Position numbers and translations under genes: made by a program | Shown here: piece after piece, positions 25,637 to 35,180 of the stretch | Layout: the number at the start of each line of letters is the position of its first letter | Numbering within the stretch: the first letter of the stretch is position 1 | Notes under the pieces: model-generated | Database searches by the model: none | Told to the model about the DNA's origin: nothing | Seen by the model: only the letters and a program-made list of their open reading frames with translations | Assembly: GCA_937907525.1 (NCBI GenBank) | Contig: CALCIB010000061.1 | Span: 1-42,645 of the forward strand | Source: an uncultured Planctomycetales bacterium | Lineage (GTDB): Bacteria > Planctomycetota > Planctomycetia > Isosphaerales > Isosphaeraceae | DNA length: 42,645 bases | Direction: 5' to 3'

Positions 25637-25859
25637 TCGAAAACCTAATGTCCACCCGGAAGACCAGGAACCACGGAGAAAAGAGAAGAGGAGGACGATC
25701 CACAGATTAACCAGATTAACGCAGATTAAATAAGAGAGACTGACTTAATGATCTGTGTTAATCTGGTTAATCTGTGGATCGACTCTTCCCTTCGCCTCTC
25801 TCTTCTCCGTGTCCTCCGTGTCTCTGTGGTTCCCATCCCCCTGGACGTTGGGTTTTCGG
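25637..25859. repeat. Composite palindrome between hisC and hisB
   Basis: This is a concentric inverted repeat of about 223 bp. From outside in: TCGAAAACC (25637-25645) against GGTTTTCGG (25851-25859); GGAACCACGGAG (25668) against its complement near 25833; CCACAGATTAACCAGATT (about 25699) against its complement up to 25780; and an AT-rich centre. The same modules occur in the elements at 29641-30070 and 36233-36577. It fills most of the 25600-25912 spacer. Confidence 0.88.
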
Positions 25860-25912
25860 CAAAGCGTGCTGTGATCCAAAGGCCGGATTGTAGCGGATCG
25901 GCCGCTGGAAGG

Positions 25913-26997
<1,085 letters not shown>

Positions 26998-27001
<4 letters not shown>

Positions 27002-27513
27002 GACGACTCCGGCGCGTATCGGGTGAGGCGTTCGAGCGGTTCGTCGGCGATCCGGAAGACGGTCCACTCGTCCAAAGGCGCGCCGCCGAGGCTCTTGTAG
27101 AAGCCGATGGCCGATTTGTTCCAGTCCAAAACCGCCCACTCCAGCCGGCCGCAGCCGCGGTCGCGGGCGATCCTCGCCAGAGTGCCCAGAAGCGCCTTGC
27201 CGATCCCCAGGCCGCGGTGTTCCGGCTGGACGAAGACGTCCTCCAGGTGGATTCCCGGTTGGCCGCGAAAGGTGGAGAAGGTGTGGAAGAAAAGCGCCAT
27301 CCCCACCGGGACCGAGTCCACCTCGGCGATGAGGGCCTCGGCGTAGGGCCGGGGGCCGAAGAGGTTCTTCTGAAGATCCGCGGCGCTGGCCTTGGCGAAG
27401 TGCTCCAACTTCTCGTAGATCGCCAGCTCGCGGATCAGGTTCACGAGGGTCTCGGCGTCGTCGGGGACGGCCGGGCGGATCGTGAACCGGGGCTTCGACT
27501 TCGCGTCGCTCAC
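26998..27513 (-). CDS. GNAT-family N-acetyltransferase
   Basis: This 171-residue acetyltransferase has the diamine-acetyltransferase-like layout. The N-terminal FTIRPAVPDDAETLVNLIRE, the acetyl-CoA loop VQPEHRGLGIGKALLG and WAVLDWNKSAIGFYKSLGG near the C-terminus are typical. The start is GTG 27513, with GGAG eight bases upstream. It lies inside the his cluster between hisD and hisC, overlapping hisC by 4 bp; whether it acts in histidine metabolism is unknown. Substrate not predictable. Confidence 0.92.
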
Positions 27514-27540
27514 GGGTCGGCTCCGTTGAAGGGGTTCGGT

Positions 27541-28920
27541 TCAGGATCGCTCGATCTTCGCCGCGCGGACGTCGACGCTCGCGCGGTGGGCCGTCAGGCC
27601 CTCGACGTCGGCCAGGCGGCGGACGTCCGGCGCGAGCGCCTTAAGGCCGCGGGCGTCGACGCCGATGAGGCTGGTCCGCCTCAGGAAGTCGTTGGCGGAA
27701 AGGCCCGAGGCCCATCGGGCCGTGCCGCTGGTCGGCAGGACGTGCGACGGCCCCGCGGCGTAGTCGCCCAGGGCCACCGGCGTCAGGTGCCCCAGGAACA
27801 CCGCGCCGGCCGCGGTCAGTTTCGGCAAGAGCCGCTCGGGATCGGCGGTGGAGACGTGCAGGTGCTCCGGCGCGAACAGGTTCGACAGCGCCGCCGCCTG
27901 GTCCTCGTCGACGCACTCGATCAACGCGCCGAACTTCTCCAGGCTGTCGCGGGCCAGTTCCCCCCGGCTCAGTTCGGCGAGCGCCCGCTCCAGGGCCGTC
28001 GCCACCCGCTCGACCATCCCCGGAACCCAGGTCAGGAGGATGCTCGCGCCGGGGGAGTGTTCGGCCTGACTGATCAGATCGGCGGCGATGAAGTCGGGGT
28101 CGGCGGAGGCGTCGGCGATCAGGACGACCTCGCTGGGACCGGCGATGCTGTCGATGTCGACCTCGCCGTAGACCTGCTTCTTGGCCAGGGCGACGAACAG
28201 GTTGCCGGGGCCGACGATCTTGTCGACCGCCGGAATCCCCTCCACGCCGAAGGCCAGGGCCGCGACCGCCTGCGCGCCGCCGACGCGGTAAACCTCCGTC
28301 ACTCCCAACTCGCGGCAGGCGGCCAGCAGCTCGGGGTTGTAGCCGCCGAATTTGGTGGGCGGGACGACGACCGCGATTTCGTCCACCCCCGCGGCCTGGG
28401 CCGGAACGACGGTCATCAAGAGCGTCGAGGGATAGGCCGCCGCGCCGCCGGGGACGCAGACGCCCACCCGCCGCAGCGGCGCGTACCGCATGCCGAGCCG
28501 CAACCCCGGTTGGGGCTCGATGTGGACGTCCTTCGAGAGGATCGCCCGTTGATAGGTCAGGACGTTCTCGCGGACGCGCGCGATGGTCGCCAGGTATTCC
28601 GGGTCGGCCTTGGCGTGCGCCTCGTCGAGTTCGGCCTGGGAGACCCGAACTTCCTCGGGCTTCAGATCGACCTTGTCGAGCTTCCGCGTGTAGTCCAGAA
28701 CCGCGTCGAGCCCGCGGGCGGCGACGTCGCCCAGAATCCGTTCGACGACCTGGGCCGGCGCGAGCGGCTCGCCGAAGACGGCCGCGGTGCGGGCCTTCCC
28801 CTCGGGGCTGACGACGTTCCCCCTGGGGCTCAACTCGCGGCGCAGCGCGGCGATGGCCTCGCGGGCGTCGTCACGGGCGCAATCGATCCGGCGGATGCTC
28901 AGGCTCAAGGTGTTCACCAT
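27541..28920 (-). CDS. hisD: Histidinol dehydrogenase
   Basis: This 459-residue zinc enzyme oxidises histidinol to histidine in two NAD-dependent steps. Conserved segments include VCVPGGAAAYPSTLLM, KIVGPGNLFVALAKKQVYG, SQAEHSPGASILLT and GLSANDFLRRTSLI. Length is normal (about 430-460). The ATG at 28920 has only a weak ribosome-binding site, but homology extends to the N-terminus. It is the first gene of the his cluster on this strand. Confidence 0.97.
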   Translation of the reverse strand: MVNTLSLSIRRIDCARDDAREAIAALRRELSPRGNVVSPEGKARTAAVFGEPLAPAQVVERILGDVAARGLDAVLDYTRKLDKVDLKPEEVRVSQAELDEAHAKADPEYLATIARVRENVLTYQRAILSKDVHIEPQPGLRLGMRYAPLRRVGVCVPGGAAAYPSTLLMTVVPAQAAGVDEIAVVVPPTKFGGYNPELLAACRELGVTEVYRVGGAQAVAALAFGVEGIPAVDKIVGPGNLFVALAKKQVYGEVDIDSIAGPSEVVLIADASADPDFIAADLISQAEHSPGASILLTWVPGMVERVATALERALAELSRGELARDSLEKFGALIECVDEDQAAALSNLFAPEHLHVSTADPERLLPKLTAAGAVFLGHLTPVALGDYAAGPSHVLPTSGTARWASGLSANDFLRRTSLIGVDARGLKALAPDVRRLADVEGLTAHRASVDVRAAKIERS

Positions 28921-29016
28921 CGGCGGCGTTCGGGGTCTTGCCAGATCCTTATTATCCCCCGGCGCGGCGATCCCGCAACCGCCTCCCCGCGCGTTTCCGC
29001 CGCGGCCGTCGTCGTT

Positions 29017-29565
29017 TCAGTCCTCCTCCGGCGCGTCCAGGTCCAGGGTCGCGAAGGCCACCTGAACGCCGACGCGCTCGCCGTCGCGGACGATCTCCCG
29101 GACCAGGTAGGCGCCGCCGCCGAAGCCGGCCGCGACGTGGAACAAGGGCGAGGGGCCCTCCGGATACAGGATCCCGACCAGGTCGTCCCCCTTCGTCCCG
29201 GCGACGTAAGCCTCATAGCCGGCGTCGTCCAGGGGCTCGGCCTCGGCCGCGAAGCGGTCGACGTCGGCCAGGGCGGCGCGATCCGACTCGACGATGAATC
29301 GCTGGACGTCCCCGCCGACGCTCCCGCCGGAAACCCGCGCGGCCCGGAGCTTGGAGACGACGCGACGGCCGGCGAAATCGGCGAGCTGGACCTCGACGGC
29401 GAACGTCCCCGCCCCCACTTCGATCGGCGTCGCGTGGAACAGGAACGCCGGGTCGGCCAGGACCACCGCCCCGCTGGGCACCTCCAGCCGACCGACGAAC
29501 AACCACCCGCTCGCGCGCGGACGGTCCAGCGACACCGGCTCCTTCAGATAGCTCTCCAGATCCAT
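29017..29565 (-). CDS. DUF4241-like hypothetical protein
   Basis: This 182-residue soluble protein of unknown function has a pattern that resembles DUF4241 proteins: RLEVPSGAVVLADPAFL, then VEVGAGTF-like strands, and a second half with LVGILYPEGPSPLFHVAAGF and GERVGVQVAFATLD. The similarity is recalled by eye and not certain. The ATG at 29565 is chosen because GGAGG lies upstream; ATG 29580 would add five residues. It lies between the his cluster and a large repeat-filled spacer. Confidence 0.68.
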   Translation of the reverse strand: MDLESYLKEPVSLDRPRASGWLFVGRLEVPSGAVVLADPAFLFHATPIEVGAGTFAVEVQLADFAGRRVVSKLRAARVSGGSVGGDVQRFIVESDRAALADVDRFAAEAEPLDDAGYEAYVAGTKGDDLVGILYPEGPSPLFHVAAGFGGGAYLVREIVRDGERVGVQVAFATLDLDAPEED

Positions 29566-29640
29566 CCCGCCAGCCTCCACGATCCCCGCCGACCGTCATC
29601 GACCCTCCAACGCCCATCATACCGGCCCCGGCTTGCTTTG

Positions 29641-30070
29641 TCGAAAACCGCCGCAAGCGAGCATGTTGAATCCCTTCTCCCCTTGTGGGAGAAGGTGCCC
29701 CGAGGAACGCTGCCGAAACAACTTGTCGAATCCATGCGACGAAGATAGGGAACCACAGAGTCACCGAGGACACGGAGAGAGAGAACGAGGAGCGATCCGG
29801 CCGTCTTTAATCATTGAATTTATAAATTCATTTATTTTCAATTCTCGATTTCCTCTCTGTGTCCTCCGTGACTCCGTGGTTAAATTCCGGGAAGTTATTT
29901 CGGCGGCGTTCCAAGGGGCGGATGAGGGAGGCGCGGCCAAAGGCCGTGAGCTTCAAGGTCATGGCCGGACGAGGTCTGCACCGCCGGTCGACCCCTCATC
30001 CGGCCTTCGGCCACCTTCTCCCACAAGGGGAGAAGGGATGCTTACCGCCATATGTCTTGAGGGTTTTCGA
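29641..30070. repeat. Composite nested palindrome (type 1 copy D interrupted by a type 2 element)
   Basis: The outer TCGAAAACC (29641-29649) matches GGTTTTCGA (30062-30070). Type 1 arms run from 29672 and to 30037. The left arm is split inside its GCCCCGAAGGGGC loop by an insert at 29703-29912. This occupies most of the 606 bp between the DUF4241-like gene and the next gene; nothing else is evident there apart from a candidate promoter at its right end. Confidence 0.9.
29703..29912. mobile_element. MITE-like insert (type 2 palindrome) nested in repeat copy D
   Basis: 210 bp with near-perfect terminal inverted repeats (GGAACGCTGCCGAAACAACT at the left, its complement with two changes at 29892-29912). 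Inside are ACCACAGAGTCAC (about 29752) and its complement before 29882, with an AT-rich palindromic centre. There is no coding capacity, so movement would need an enzyme supplied elsewhere. Confidence 0.8.
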
Positions 30071-30116
30071 CGGAGCAGCCCCGGCTCGAAAGTCGCGGTC
30101 GAAAGCCCGCGGCCGC

Positions 30117-30145
30117 TTCGCGGCGGATCGTCCGAACCGTATAAT
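30117..30145 (+). promoter_or_regulatory. Candidate promoter for the gene at 30172
   Basis: A consensus TATAAT at 30140-30145 has TTCGCG 17 bp upstream (a weak -35). GAGGGAGA at 30158-30165 is a good ribosome-binding site for ATG 30172. Confidence 0.4.
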
Positions 30146-30171
30146 ATTGGGAGTGATGAGGGAGACGGACC

Positions 30172-30630
30172 ATGGCGGTTTGGCAATTCGAGGTCGCCCT
30201 TGAGCCGCGCGAGCCGACGACGGACCCGAACAACGGCGCTTCCGAAGCCGCGCTGGGAAGACCGTGCGGGCGCGAAGACTCGGACGTCCTTCGCAAGATC
30301 GACTCCATGCTCCCCAGAAGGGAGTCGTGGTCCGAAGATCTCGTCTTCTGGGGCGAGGAGGACGGCGATCGCGTCCACGCGGCCCTGGATGGAGGCGAAA
30401 TCGTCGAACTCACCGCCCGCATCGACCTTCGCCGGCCCCCCGGCGCGTTCCCGAGCCAACTCGTGGAACTCGCCCGCTATTGCGGCGTTCGGTTCTCGAC
30501 CGCCGACGGCGAGCGAATCCCCGCCGACGTCCGCTCGTTGAGCGCGGCGGCGCGCCGCTCGGAGGCGTTCCGGTTCGTCCTCGACCCCTGCGGCTATTTC
30601 AGCGAGTTGGTGGGGAAACCGGCGATTTGA
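30172..30630 (+). CDS. Hypothetical 152-residue protein
   Basis: A soluble acidic protein of unknown function, standing alone on the plus strand. It begins MAVWQFEVALEPRE and contains WSEDLVFWGEEDGDRVHAALDGG and a C-terminal FRFVLDPCGYFSEL. The layout suggests a small immunity-like or regulatory protein, but I cannot assign a family. A consensus -10 box and a GAGGGAGA ribosome-binding site precede the ATG, which supports it being real. It is convergent with the next gene, with 13 bp between the stops. Confidence 0.72.
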   Translation: MAVWQFEVALEPREPTTDPNNGASEAALGRPCGREDSDVLRKIDSMLPRRESWSEDLVFWGEEDGDRVHAALDGGEIVELTARIDLRRPPGAFPSQLVELARYCGVRFSTADGERIPADVRSLSAAARRSEAFRFVLDPCGYFSELVGKPAI

Positions 30631-30643
30631 CGTTCTTACTCGA

Positions 30644-31534
30644 TCAGAACGGGATGTCGACCTCCTCCTCCGCGACGCCCTCGTTGACCCCCAGCGCCCA
30701 CAGGCCCAGGAGGCCGAGGATCGCCAGGTCGTCGAACAGGAGCGGAGCGAAGGCCGGGGCGCCGTAGATGAACGACGACCAGAGGGTCGCCGTGGGCCGG
30801 GTCAGGTTCGCGTGGACGTGCAATCCGAAGCCGACCACGCCGATCGCCATCTGGATGAGCATGACCGCCGCCGCGAGGAGTCGCAGCGGGCGGTTCGCGG
30901 GCTCCGCCACGACCGCGGTCAGGAAGCCGAAGGCGACCGCCGCGCCGATCACTCCGGCCCACTCGCTCGGGTGGAAGAACCCGTTTTGCGCGTGGTCGGC
31001 CAGGCTGAGGACGAAGTTCCCCGCCCAGCCCCCCGCGGCCAGCACCACGACCCACGCCGCCCACTCGCGGGATCGGCCGTCGATCATGCGGTTGAGCATG
31101 ATCAGGAACCCCAGCCCGGCGTAGGCCAACGGCGCGGCGAAGGGCGCGGTGTAGACCAGGTTCTTGAGGGTCATGTCCTGGAAGAAGTCGCCCTGGAGGT
31201 GGAGGATCAGCCCGGCGATCCCCACCACCAACGACCCGAACCCGATCAAGAGCCCTCCCCAGCGCGCCAGCGACACCCGCCAGCGCGCGTAACCCTCGGG
31301 GCGCCACAGCCGGGTGGCCGGCTCGGGACCGCCCAGCAGCATCAGGAGGAACAGAAGTGGCGCGCACGCCAGCGAGAAGGCGACCGGGACGAACTCGGCC
31401 GGGTGTTCGAAGGCGTTGATCTGGTGGGCGATCGCCACGTCGACGGCCAAAAAGCCGATGTTGCCGATGGCGAACAGCTCGGTCCAGAAGAGCGGCCGGG
31501 CGAGCCAGGGCTTACTTGGGATTAGTCGAAGCAT
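30644..31534 (-). CDS. Eight-TM membrane protein, partner of the octahaem cytochrome
   Basis: This 296-residue integral membrane protein has about eight predicted membrane helices and no recognised domain. Several histidines lie at helix ends (AHQINAFEHP, ADHAQNGFFHP, GFGLHVHANL) and could bind haem b or contact quinone, but this is inference. The ATG at 31534 lies 23 bp inside the end of the cytochrome gene, so the two are translationally coupled. It may pass electrons between the quinone pool and the periplasmic cytochrome. Confidence 0.8.
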   Translation of the reverse strand: MLRLIPSKPWLARPLFWTELFAIGNIGFLAVDVAIAHQINAFEHPAEFVPVAFSLACAPLLFLLMLLGGPEPATRLWRPEGYARWRVSLARWGGLLIGFGSLVVGIAGLILHLQGDFFQDMTLKNLVYTAPFAAPLAYAGLGFLIMLNRMIDGRSREWAAWVVVLAAGGWAGNFVLSLADHAQNGFFHPSEWAGVIGAAVAFGFLTAVVAEPANRPLRLLAAAVMLIQMAIGVVGFGLHVHANLTRPTATLWSSFIYGAPAFAPLLFDDLAILGLLGLWALGVNEGVAEEEVDIPF

Positions 31535-32873
31535 CGGCCCCGCCTTTCGCCTGATCGGCCGAGGCCGGCTTCGCGTCGGTCGCCAGCACGTCGGCGGGAA
31601 GCTCGCCGGCCGCGGCGGCTTTGGGAGCGGCCTCGCCCTTCCCCTTGACGGCCAGGGCGCGGATGTCCTCGGCCGACTTCTTCAACTCGGTCATCTTGCT
31701 GACGACCTCGTAGTAGCCGTGCCACTGCACGAAGTCGGCCCCGCCCATGAACGCGCCGTGCTTGGCGGTCCGGCCGCCGTAGTGCCAAAGGTCGAAGTGA
31801 AGGTACTCGATCGGCTCGTCGAACGGTTCGGGGGTCAACAGACCGTCCTCGCGGAGCCCGGCCATGATCGCGTCGGCCTCTTCCACCAGCGTGTTCGTCG
31901 AGTCGACGACCGCCTCGGCGTCCTTGTAGAACTCGTCGATCCTGGGCGCGGTGTGGCACTTCAGGCAGATCGCCTTCATGTTCTTCTGGCCTTCCTCGAA
32001 TTTCGGCCGGCGGTCGGAGACGCTGGCGAAGAGGAAGTACGACAGCCGCTCGGTGACGTCGTGGGTGAACTTCTCCCCCTCCAGCCCGCTCATGTGGCAG
32101 GTGGCGCAGGTGGGGACGGGCATGTCCCCGGTCGTCAGCCGCTCGGGGCGCGCCTCCAGGTTCATGCGTCCGCGCTGGACGTTGAACAGCGCGCCGTGCT
32201 TGGACTCGTGGAAGATCTCCAGTTGCGAGTGGTCCGGGCCCATGTGGCACTGGCCGCAGGTCTCCGGCATCCGGGCCAACTCCACCGACGCGACGTGGCG
32301 GGCGTGGCAGGCGGTGCAGGAGCCGATCGAGCCGTCGGCGTTGGGCCGGCCGATGTCGTGGCACTGGCGACAGCCCTTGTTGATCGAGGCCGGCCCCTGC
32401 ACCGCCACGAGCGGGTGGGGCGGGCGGTCGACGGCCCCCTCGTGGATCGCCTCGGCGAAGGCGATCTGCTCCGGCGTGAAGTCCTCCGTCCCGGTCACCG
32501 CCGCCCAGGCGGGAGCGGCGTGGCGGCTCTTCATGTACTCGTCGACCTGCTGCTCGTGGCACTGGCGGCAGTTGTTGGACGTCAGCTTCCGGGTGATCGT
32601 GAAGCCCTTGTGCTCGTAAGGATCCTGCCCCTTGGTCGGCTGGTGGCAGTCCAGGCAGGTGACGCCGACCTGGGCGTGGCGGCTCATCTCGAACTCGTGG
32701 ATGACCGCCGAGGTCTCCTTGCGATGGCAATCGGCGCACTTGCCGGCGGCCTTGACCAGGTCGGCGGTCGGCCGGTCGACCTCCATCCGCGGCCGTCTGG
32801 ACTGAAGCACGAACGCCGACACGATCATCGCCGTGCTCAAGAGGACCGCGATGAACAACCCGCGAAACGACAT
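31512..32873 (-). CDS. Octahaem c-type cytochrome of the hydroxylamine oxidoreductase (HAO)-like family
   Basis: This 453-residue exported cytochrome has an uncleaved or cleavable N-terminal helix (residues 5-24) and exactly eight CxxCH motifs, at about residues 46, 73, 102, 168, 186, 206, 256 and 303. CGQCHMGPDHSQLEIFHESKHG is the segment most typical of HAO-family octahaem proteins (given in pieces: CGQCHMGPDHSQ, HESKHG), and GADFVQWHGYYEV near residue 378 supports it. HAO relatives oxidise hydroxylamine or hydrazine, or reduce nitrite; which one applies is not decidable here. The C-terminal 50 residues are Ala/Lys-rich and disordered. GGAGG precedes ATG 32873. Confidence 0.9.
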   Translation of the reverse strand: MSFRGLFIAVLLSTAMIVSAFVLQSRRPRMEVDRPTADLVKAAGKCADCHRKETSAVIHEFEMSRHAQVGVTCLDCHQPTKGQDPYEHKGFTITRKLTSNNCRQCHEQQVDEYMKSRHAAPAWAAVTGTEDFTPEQIAFAEAIHEGAVDRPPHPLVAVQGPASINKGCRQCHDIGRPNADGSIGSCTACHARHVASVELARMPETCGQCHMGPDHSQLEIFHESKHGALFNVQRGRMNLEARPERLTTGDMPVPTCATCHMSGLEGEKFTHDVTERLSYFLFASVSDRRPKFEEGQKNMKAICLKCHTAPRIDEFYKDAEAVVDSTNTLVEEADAIMAGLREDGLLTPEPFDEPIEYLHFDLWHYGGRTAKHGAFMGGADFVQWHGYYEVVSKMTELKKSAEDIRALAVKGKGEAAPKAAAAGELPADVLATDAKPASADQAKGGADASTNPK

Positions 32874-33206
32874 GGGCGCCTCCCGTCGATCGATGGCCAA
32901 CCGGCGGCGTCGCCGATGGCGCGAAGGGCCGTCGGCGCGCGCGACGTGGACGTGGTGAATCCCCGGCGACTCGCTCGCAACCGGCGCGCCTCGCGGCGCG
33001 TTCCCGAACCGGCGCCGCGCGGCCCGAAGTGGTGAATTCGGGCGGCCGACGTCTTCGCGTCCAGTCTTTTCAGCTTACTCCGTCCGACCGGCCCGACCAA
33101 CGCCAAGCCGCCGGACGAGACGCGATTTTCGCGCGCGAAACGACCCCCGCGCCGAACGGTTCGACACGGGGGCCGGAGGATCGGATCGGTCGCGGAGGTC
33201 GTCGAC
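32874..33206. other. Intergenic region with a dispersed 22-bp repeat and a hairpin
   Basis: No convincing gene is present. Bases 32955-32978 carry, in reverse, the motif also found at 4173-4194. A palindrome TTTCGCGCGCGAAA (33127-33140) and an adjacent G/C hairpin (33144-33172) lie before the end of the PEP-CTERM gene. Confidence 0.6.
33127..33172 (-). terminator. Candidate terminator of the PEP-CTERM gene
   Basis: On the minus strand, CCCCC (complement of 33168-33172) pairs with GGGGG (complement of 33144-33148), enclosing an inner GAACC/GGTTC-type stem, and is followed by TCGTTT. The U-run is weak, so the call is tentative. Confidence 0.4.
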
Positions 33207-34241
33207 TCACGCCACGAGTCGCCTGACGCCGAACGCCGCGCCGGCCAGGGTCGCGATCCCGGCCATCGCCAGACCGGCGGGCTCGGGGACGGTCGGGGCG
33301 TTGGGGACGTAGCCCTGATACAGCGGGGTATGCACCTCGGCCTTCATGCCGTTGCTGGAGTTCTCGCCGAAGTTCTGGACGAACACGGAACCCTGGATGG
33401 TGTTGTTGTTCAACAGCGTGGCGTTGGGGGCGAGCAGGGCCCCGCTGAAGTTGCTGTTGTTCAGGTTGATCGTCGTCGCGTCGTGGAAGTTCCAGATGAT
33501 GTACGGCAGGACCGTCTGCGAGGTGAAGTCGTCGACGAAGTTGAAGGACTTCGCGAACGTGAGGCTCTCGCCGCTGCTCACGTTGATGATCAGCGATTGA
33601 CCGTCGGCGAACGTGTGGCCGTTGAGGTTCAGGCCGATCTGCTGGACCTTGGAGTTTCCAAACAGATCGCTGGCGTCGATGTCGAGGACGACGTTGCCGG
33701 TCCCCGAGGTCAGGTTGAACGTCGCCGGGCCGTCCTGGCCGCTCGACGACGGAAACGTGAACGTCGCGCCGGTCGTCGGCGCCATGTTCTTGAAGGCCGT
33801 CGAATCGGCGAGCAACTCCGCGTGGTCGGCCGCGCCGATGCCCGCGAGCGCGGGGTTGAACGTCACCGCGCCGTTCTGGGCGGAGACGATCTGCTGGCCG
33901 TTCTGATTCTTGTTGGTCGTCCCGCCGTCCACCGCGCCGCCGATCTCGGCGTCCCCGTGGTTGACCTTCACGGTCTGCCCGTTGGAATTCCCCGTCGTCA
34001 CGTTCCCGCCGACGACCAGGGAGGGGCCCGACGCCGCTCCCTGGTTGGCCGCCGCCTCGAACGTGTTCTGGACGTAAAGGTTCCCGCCCACCCTCACGGC
34101 CCCCTGCGCGTCGTGGGCGGCGTACAGGTTTCCCGTGGTCACGAGGTTCCAGCTCGTCAGGAGGCTGTCGGCCCGGCCGACCGTCGAGAACGTCACGGCC
34201 AGGGTTCCGAGGGCCAGGGCCCTCGTCGCGAATCTCTTCAT
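33207..34241 (-). CDS. Choice-of-anchor A family, PEP-CTERM-sorted surface protein
   Basis: This 344-residue exported protein has a signal peptide (residues 1-24, MKRFATRALALGTLAVTF). The body matches the choice-of-anchor A domain: repeated V-G-G-N-type strands such as VRVGGNLYVQN and LVVGGNVTTGNSNGQT, and FSGALLAPNATLLNNN-QG near residue 280. The C-terminus has VPEPAGLAMAGIATLAGAAFG followed by RR (a PEP-CTERM tripartite signal; the motif is VPEP), predicting exosortase processing and exopolysaccharide association. The Asn/Thr-rich composition contrasts with the neighbours. GGAG precedes the ATG. Confidence 0.9.
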   Translation of the reverse strand: MKRFATRALALGTLAVTFSTVGRADSLLTSWNLVTTGNLYAAHDAQGAVRVGGNLYVQNTFEAAANQGAASGPSLVVGGNVTTGNSNGQTVKVNHGDAEIGGAVDGGTTNKNQNGQQIVSAQNGAVTFNPALAGIGAADHAELLADSTAFKNMAPTTGATFTFPSSSGQDGPATFNLTSGTGNVVLDIDASDLFGNSKVQQIGLNLNGHTFADGQSLIINVSSGESLTFAKSFNFVDDFTSQTVLPYIIWNFHDATTINLNNSNFSGALLAPNATLLNNNTIQGSVFVQNFGENSSNGMKAEVHTPLYQGYVPNAPTVPEPAGLAMAGIATLAGAAFGVRRLVA

Positions 34242-34407
34242 GGGTGCTCCAGGCGTTCGTCGAACTCCGTCTCCCCCCGCGCCCCGCGGCGTCGTGAGGA
34301 AGACTTCGTTCGACTAAGACTATGGGAGCGACCCGACGGAATTGACAGGGGCGTGGCGTTAATGCGACGCCGCGCCGAACGGAGGCCACGCGCCCCCCTC
34401 GCGAGGG

Positions 34408-34908
34408 TCAGCGGCGGCGCAGGGCGCGGTCGATGTCGCGCTTGGCCTCGCTCTTCTTGAGGGCCTCGCGCTTGTCGAAGGTCTTGCGGCCCTTGGCGAC
34501 GAACAGCTCGACCTTGGCCATCCCCTTCTTGAAGTAAATGGCGGTGGGGACCAGCGTTAGTCCGCGCTCGTTGGTCCGGGCGGCGAGCTTCTCGATCTCC
34601 TTGCGGTGCAACAACAGCTTGCGGCTCCGCTTGGGGACGTGGTTCATCCGGTTGGCCTGAAGGTATTCCGGAATGTCGCAGCCTTGGAGCCAGACCTCGC
34701 CGCGAGCCACGTCGGCGTAAGCGTCCTCCAGGTTGGCCTTGCCGTTGCGAAGGCTCTTGACCTCGGTGCCGGTCAGGACGATCCCGGCCTCGACCTTCTC
34801 GATCAGGTCGTAGTCGTGCCGCGCGCGCCGGTTGCGGGCGACGATCTTGACGCCCTCCCCCTCGTCCTTCTTCCTGGCGGCGGACTTCCCCGCGTCTTTC
34901 TTGGCCAT
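34408..34908 (-). CDS. smpB: SsrA-binding protein
   Basis: This 166-residue RNA-binding protein delivers tmRNA to stalled ribosomes. NRRARHDYDLIEKVEAGIVL, GTEVKSLRNGKANLEDAY and RKTFDKREALKKSEAKRDIDR are the standard conserved segments. The N-terminal 20 residues are Lys-rich and variable. The ATG at 34908 is where homology begins. No ssrA gene was recognised nearby. Repeat copy E lies just upstream. Confidence 0.97.
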   Translation of the reverse strand: MAKKDAGKSAARKKDEGEGVKIVARNRRARHDYDLIEKVEAGIVLTGTEVKSLRNGKANLEDAYADVARGEVWLQGCDIPEYLQANRMNHVPKRSRKLLLHRKEIEKLAARTNERGLTLVPTAIYFKKGMAKVELFVAKGRKTFDKREALKKSEAKRDIDRALRRR

Positions 34909-34980
34909 GACCTCGACCCACCCGGACCCTTGATGCTTTTCGGCAAGTGATTCGACGTTCCGCGAGCGAGGGCCGGACGT

Positions 34981-35104
34981 CCCTTCTCCCCTTGTGGGAG
35001 AAGGTGGCCGAAGGCCGGATGAGGGGGGCGTCTCCAGAGGCTTTCGGTCGCGCCCACCCCTCATCCGCCCCTTCGGGGCACCTTCTCCCACAAGGGGAGA
35101 AGGG
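34981..35104. repeat. Palindromic element type 1, copy E
   Basis: 124 bp, intact, in the inverse orientation relative to copy C (the GGCCGAAGGCC loop comes first, the CCCCTTCGGGG loop second). It lies between folK and smpB, upstream of smpB. Confidence 0.94.
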
Positions 35105-35180
35105 GGGCCTTCGTCGCGACGGCGGGTTTCGCGCGATCTCGGGAGGCTCCCTCGCGTACATCCGACCTTCATCATACGCT

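Noticed and set aside
34342..34347. Perfect TTGACA as a -35 box
   Set aside because: No matching -10 sequence lies 16-18 bp downstream, and no plus-strand gene follows.
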